Assembly: GCA_035293805.1 (NCBI GenBank)
Contig: DATGMD010000011.1
Coordinates: forward strand, 1-5,415
DNA length: 5,415 bases
Direction: 5' to 3'
Source of the DNA: JAJPHF01 sp035293805
Lineage (GTDB): Bacteria > Chloroflexota > UBA6077 > JAJPHF01
The position numbers and the translations under genes were made by a program. Below the pieces are notes generated by a model. The model was not told the origin of the DNA and did no database searches. It saw only the letters and a program-made list of their open reading frames with translations. This document shows positions 5,224 through 5,415 of the stretch, one piece after another (within the stretch, counting starts at the first letter, position 1; each line of letters opens with the position of its first letter).

Positions 5224-5415
5224 ATGCTGGGCAAGTCACGCGACTTCATCGCGCCGGGCCGGCGCGGCCCGGCACAGCCGGCGGTGACGTGCCGCGGGCG
5301 CGACTACCTGCGCGTCATCTACGGGCCGGAGTACACGCTGCCGGAGAACCTGGAGCGCTTGCGGTCGCGCGGTCTGGGGGCGAAGCGCTCGCTGGCGCTG
5401 CGCGAATTCGCGCTG
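5224..5415 (+). pseudogene. pnkp: 5'-truncated Pnkp-like C-terminal fragment, continuing across the circular junction
   Basis: From ATG 5224 the frame gives 64 residues to the window end. They include QPAVTCRGRDYLRVIYGPEY, then TLPENLERLRSRGLG and KRSLALREFAL, which I recognise as the late part of the ligase-like domain of bacterial Pnkp. Joined through the 29-base repeat to 1-140, the fragment is 100 codons plus stop; family members have several hundred residues (about 870 in the Clostridium thermocellum protein). The kinase, phosphatase and catalytic adenylyltransferase parts are absent. An in-frame TAG (the methyltransferase stop) lies two codons upstream, so it cannot be part of a longer protein here. 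ATG 5224 has no convincing Shine-Dalgarno, though coupling to the methyltransferase stop three bases upstream is possible. The fragment retains an open frame and conserved-looking residues, which suggests a recent duplication or that the frame is a copy of a living gene. A functional short peptide is less likely. Confidence 0.65.
5387..5415. repeat. Right copy of 29-bp terminal direct repeat
   Basis: Identical to bases 1-29. See the left copy: it marks either circularity or an assembler loop through a repeated sequence, with a non-redundant unit of 5386 bp. Confidence 0.95.

Noticed and set aside
1..5415. The non-redundant length of 5386 bp equals the phiX174 genome length, a common sequencing control.
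   Set aside because: The content is G+C-rich with a LuxR-family regulator, hydrolase and methyltransferase. No phiX174 gene is present, so the length match is coincidence.
1..5415. CRISPR array, tRNA, rRNA, insertion sequence or plasmid origin.
   Set aside because: I found no regularly spaced repeats, no tRNA-like cloverleaf, no transposase or Rep motifs, and no iteron array on either strand.

Overview
The window is a G+C-rich bacterial segment (roughly 70% G+C by eye, with strong G/C preference at third codon positions). All convincing genes lie on the + strand. The gene types (a large ATP-binding LuxR regulator, small alpha/beta hydrolase, small-molecule methyltransferase, and a Pnkp-type RNA-repair protein fragment) fit a high-GC soil- or environment-type bacterium. 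Chloroflexota or Actinomycetota are my best guesses, but the sequence alone does not settle this.

Layout. Bases 1-140 are the last 45 codons of a gene whose product looks like the C-terminus of bacterial polynucleotide kinase-phosphatase (Pnkp). A 158-bp gap with two small hairpins and some repeated motifs follows. Bases 299-3310 encode a ~1003-residue LAL-type regulator: N-terminal STAND/AAA ATPase, long TPR-like helical middle, C-terminal LuxR helix-turn-helix. A 200-bp intergenic region (3311-3510) carries phased CGTAC repeats and two abutting dyads, then an ideal Shine-Dalgarno. Next come an alpha/beta hydrolase (3511-4272), a 120-bp gap, and a class I SAM-dependent methyltransferase (4393-5220). 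Straight after the methyltransferase stop codon, in the same frame, a 5'-truncated Pnkp C-terminal segment begins and runs off the end.

The first and last 29 bases of the window are identical. Joining them keeps the Pnkp fragment in frame and gives one continuous ~100-codon fragment ending at 140. The sequence is therefore best read as a 5386-bp circle or a unit of a tandem or dispersed duplication collapsed by assembly. No replication, partition, mobilisation, integrase or transposase gene is visible, so an autonomous plasmid is not supported. A chromosomal segment bounded by two copies of the pnkp 3' end, either collapsed by an assembler or excised by recombination, is the more economical reading.

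Working model. The LAL regulator probably senses a small molecule or protein signal through its ATPase/TPR module and controls nearby genes. The hydrolase and methyltransferase, each with AGGAGG five bases before ATG, look like a small tailoring or detoxification pair. The twin dyads just upstream of the hydrolase are the best candidate operator. No substrate can be assigned.
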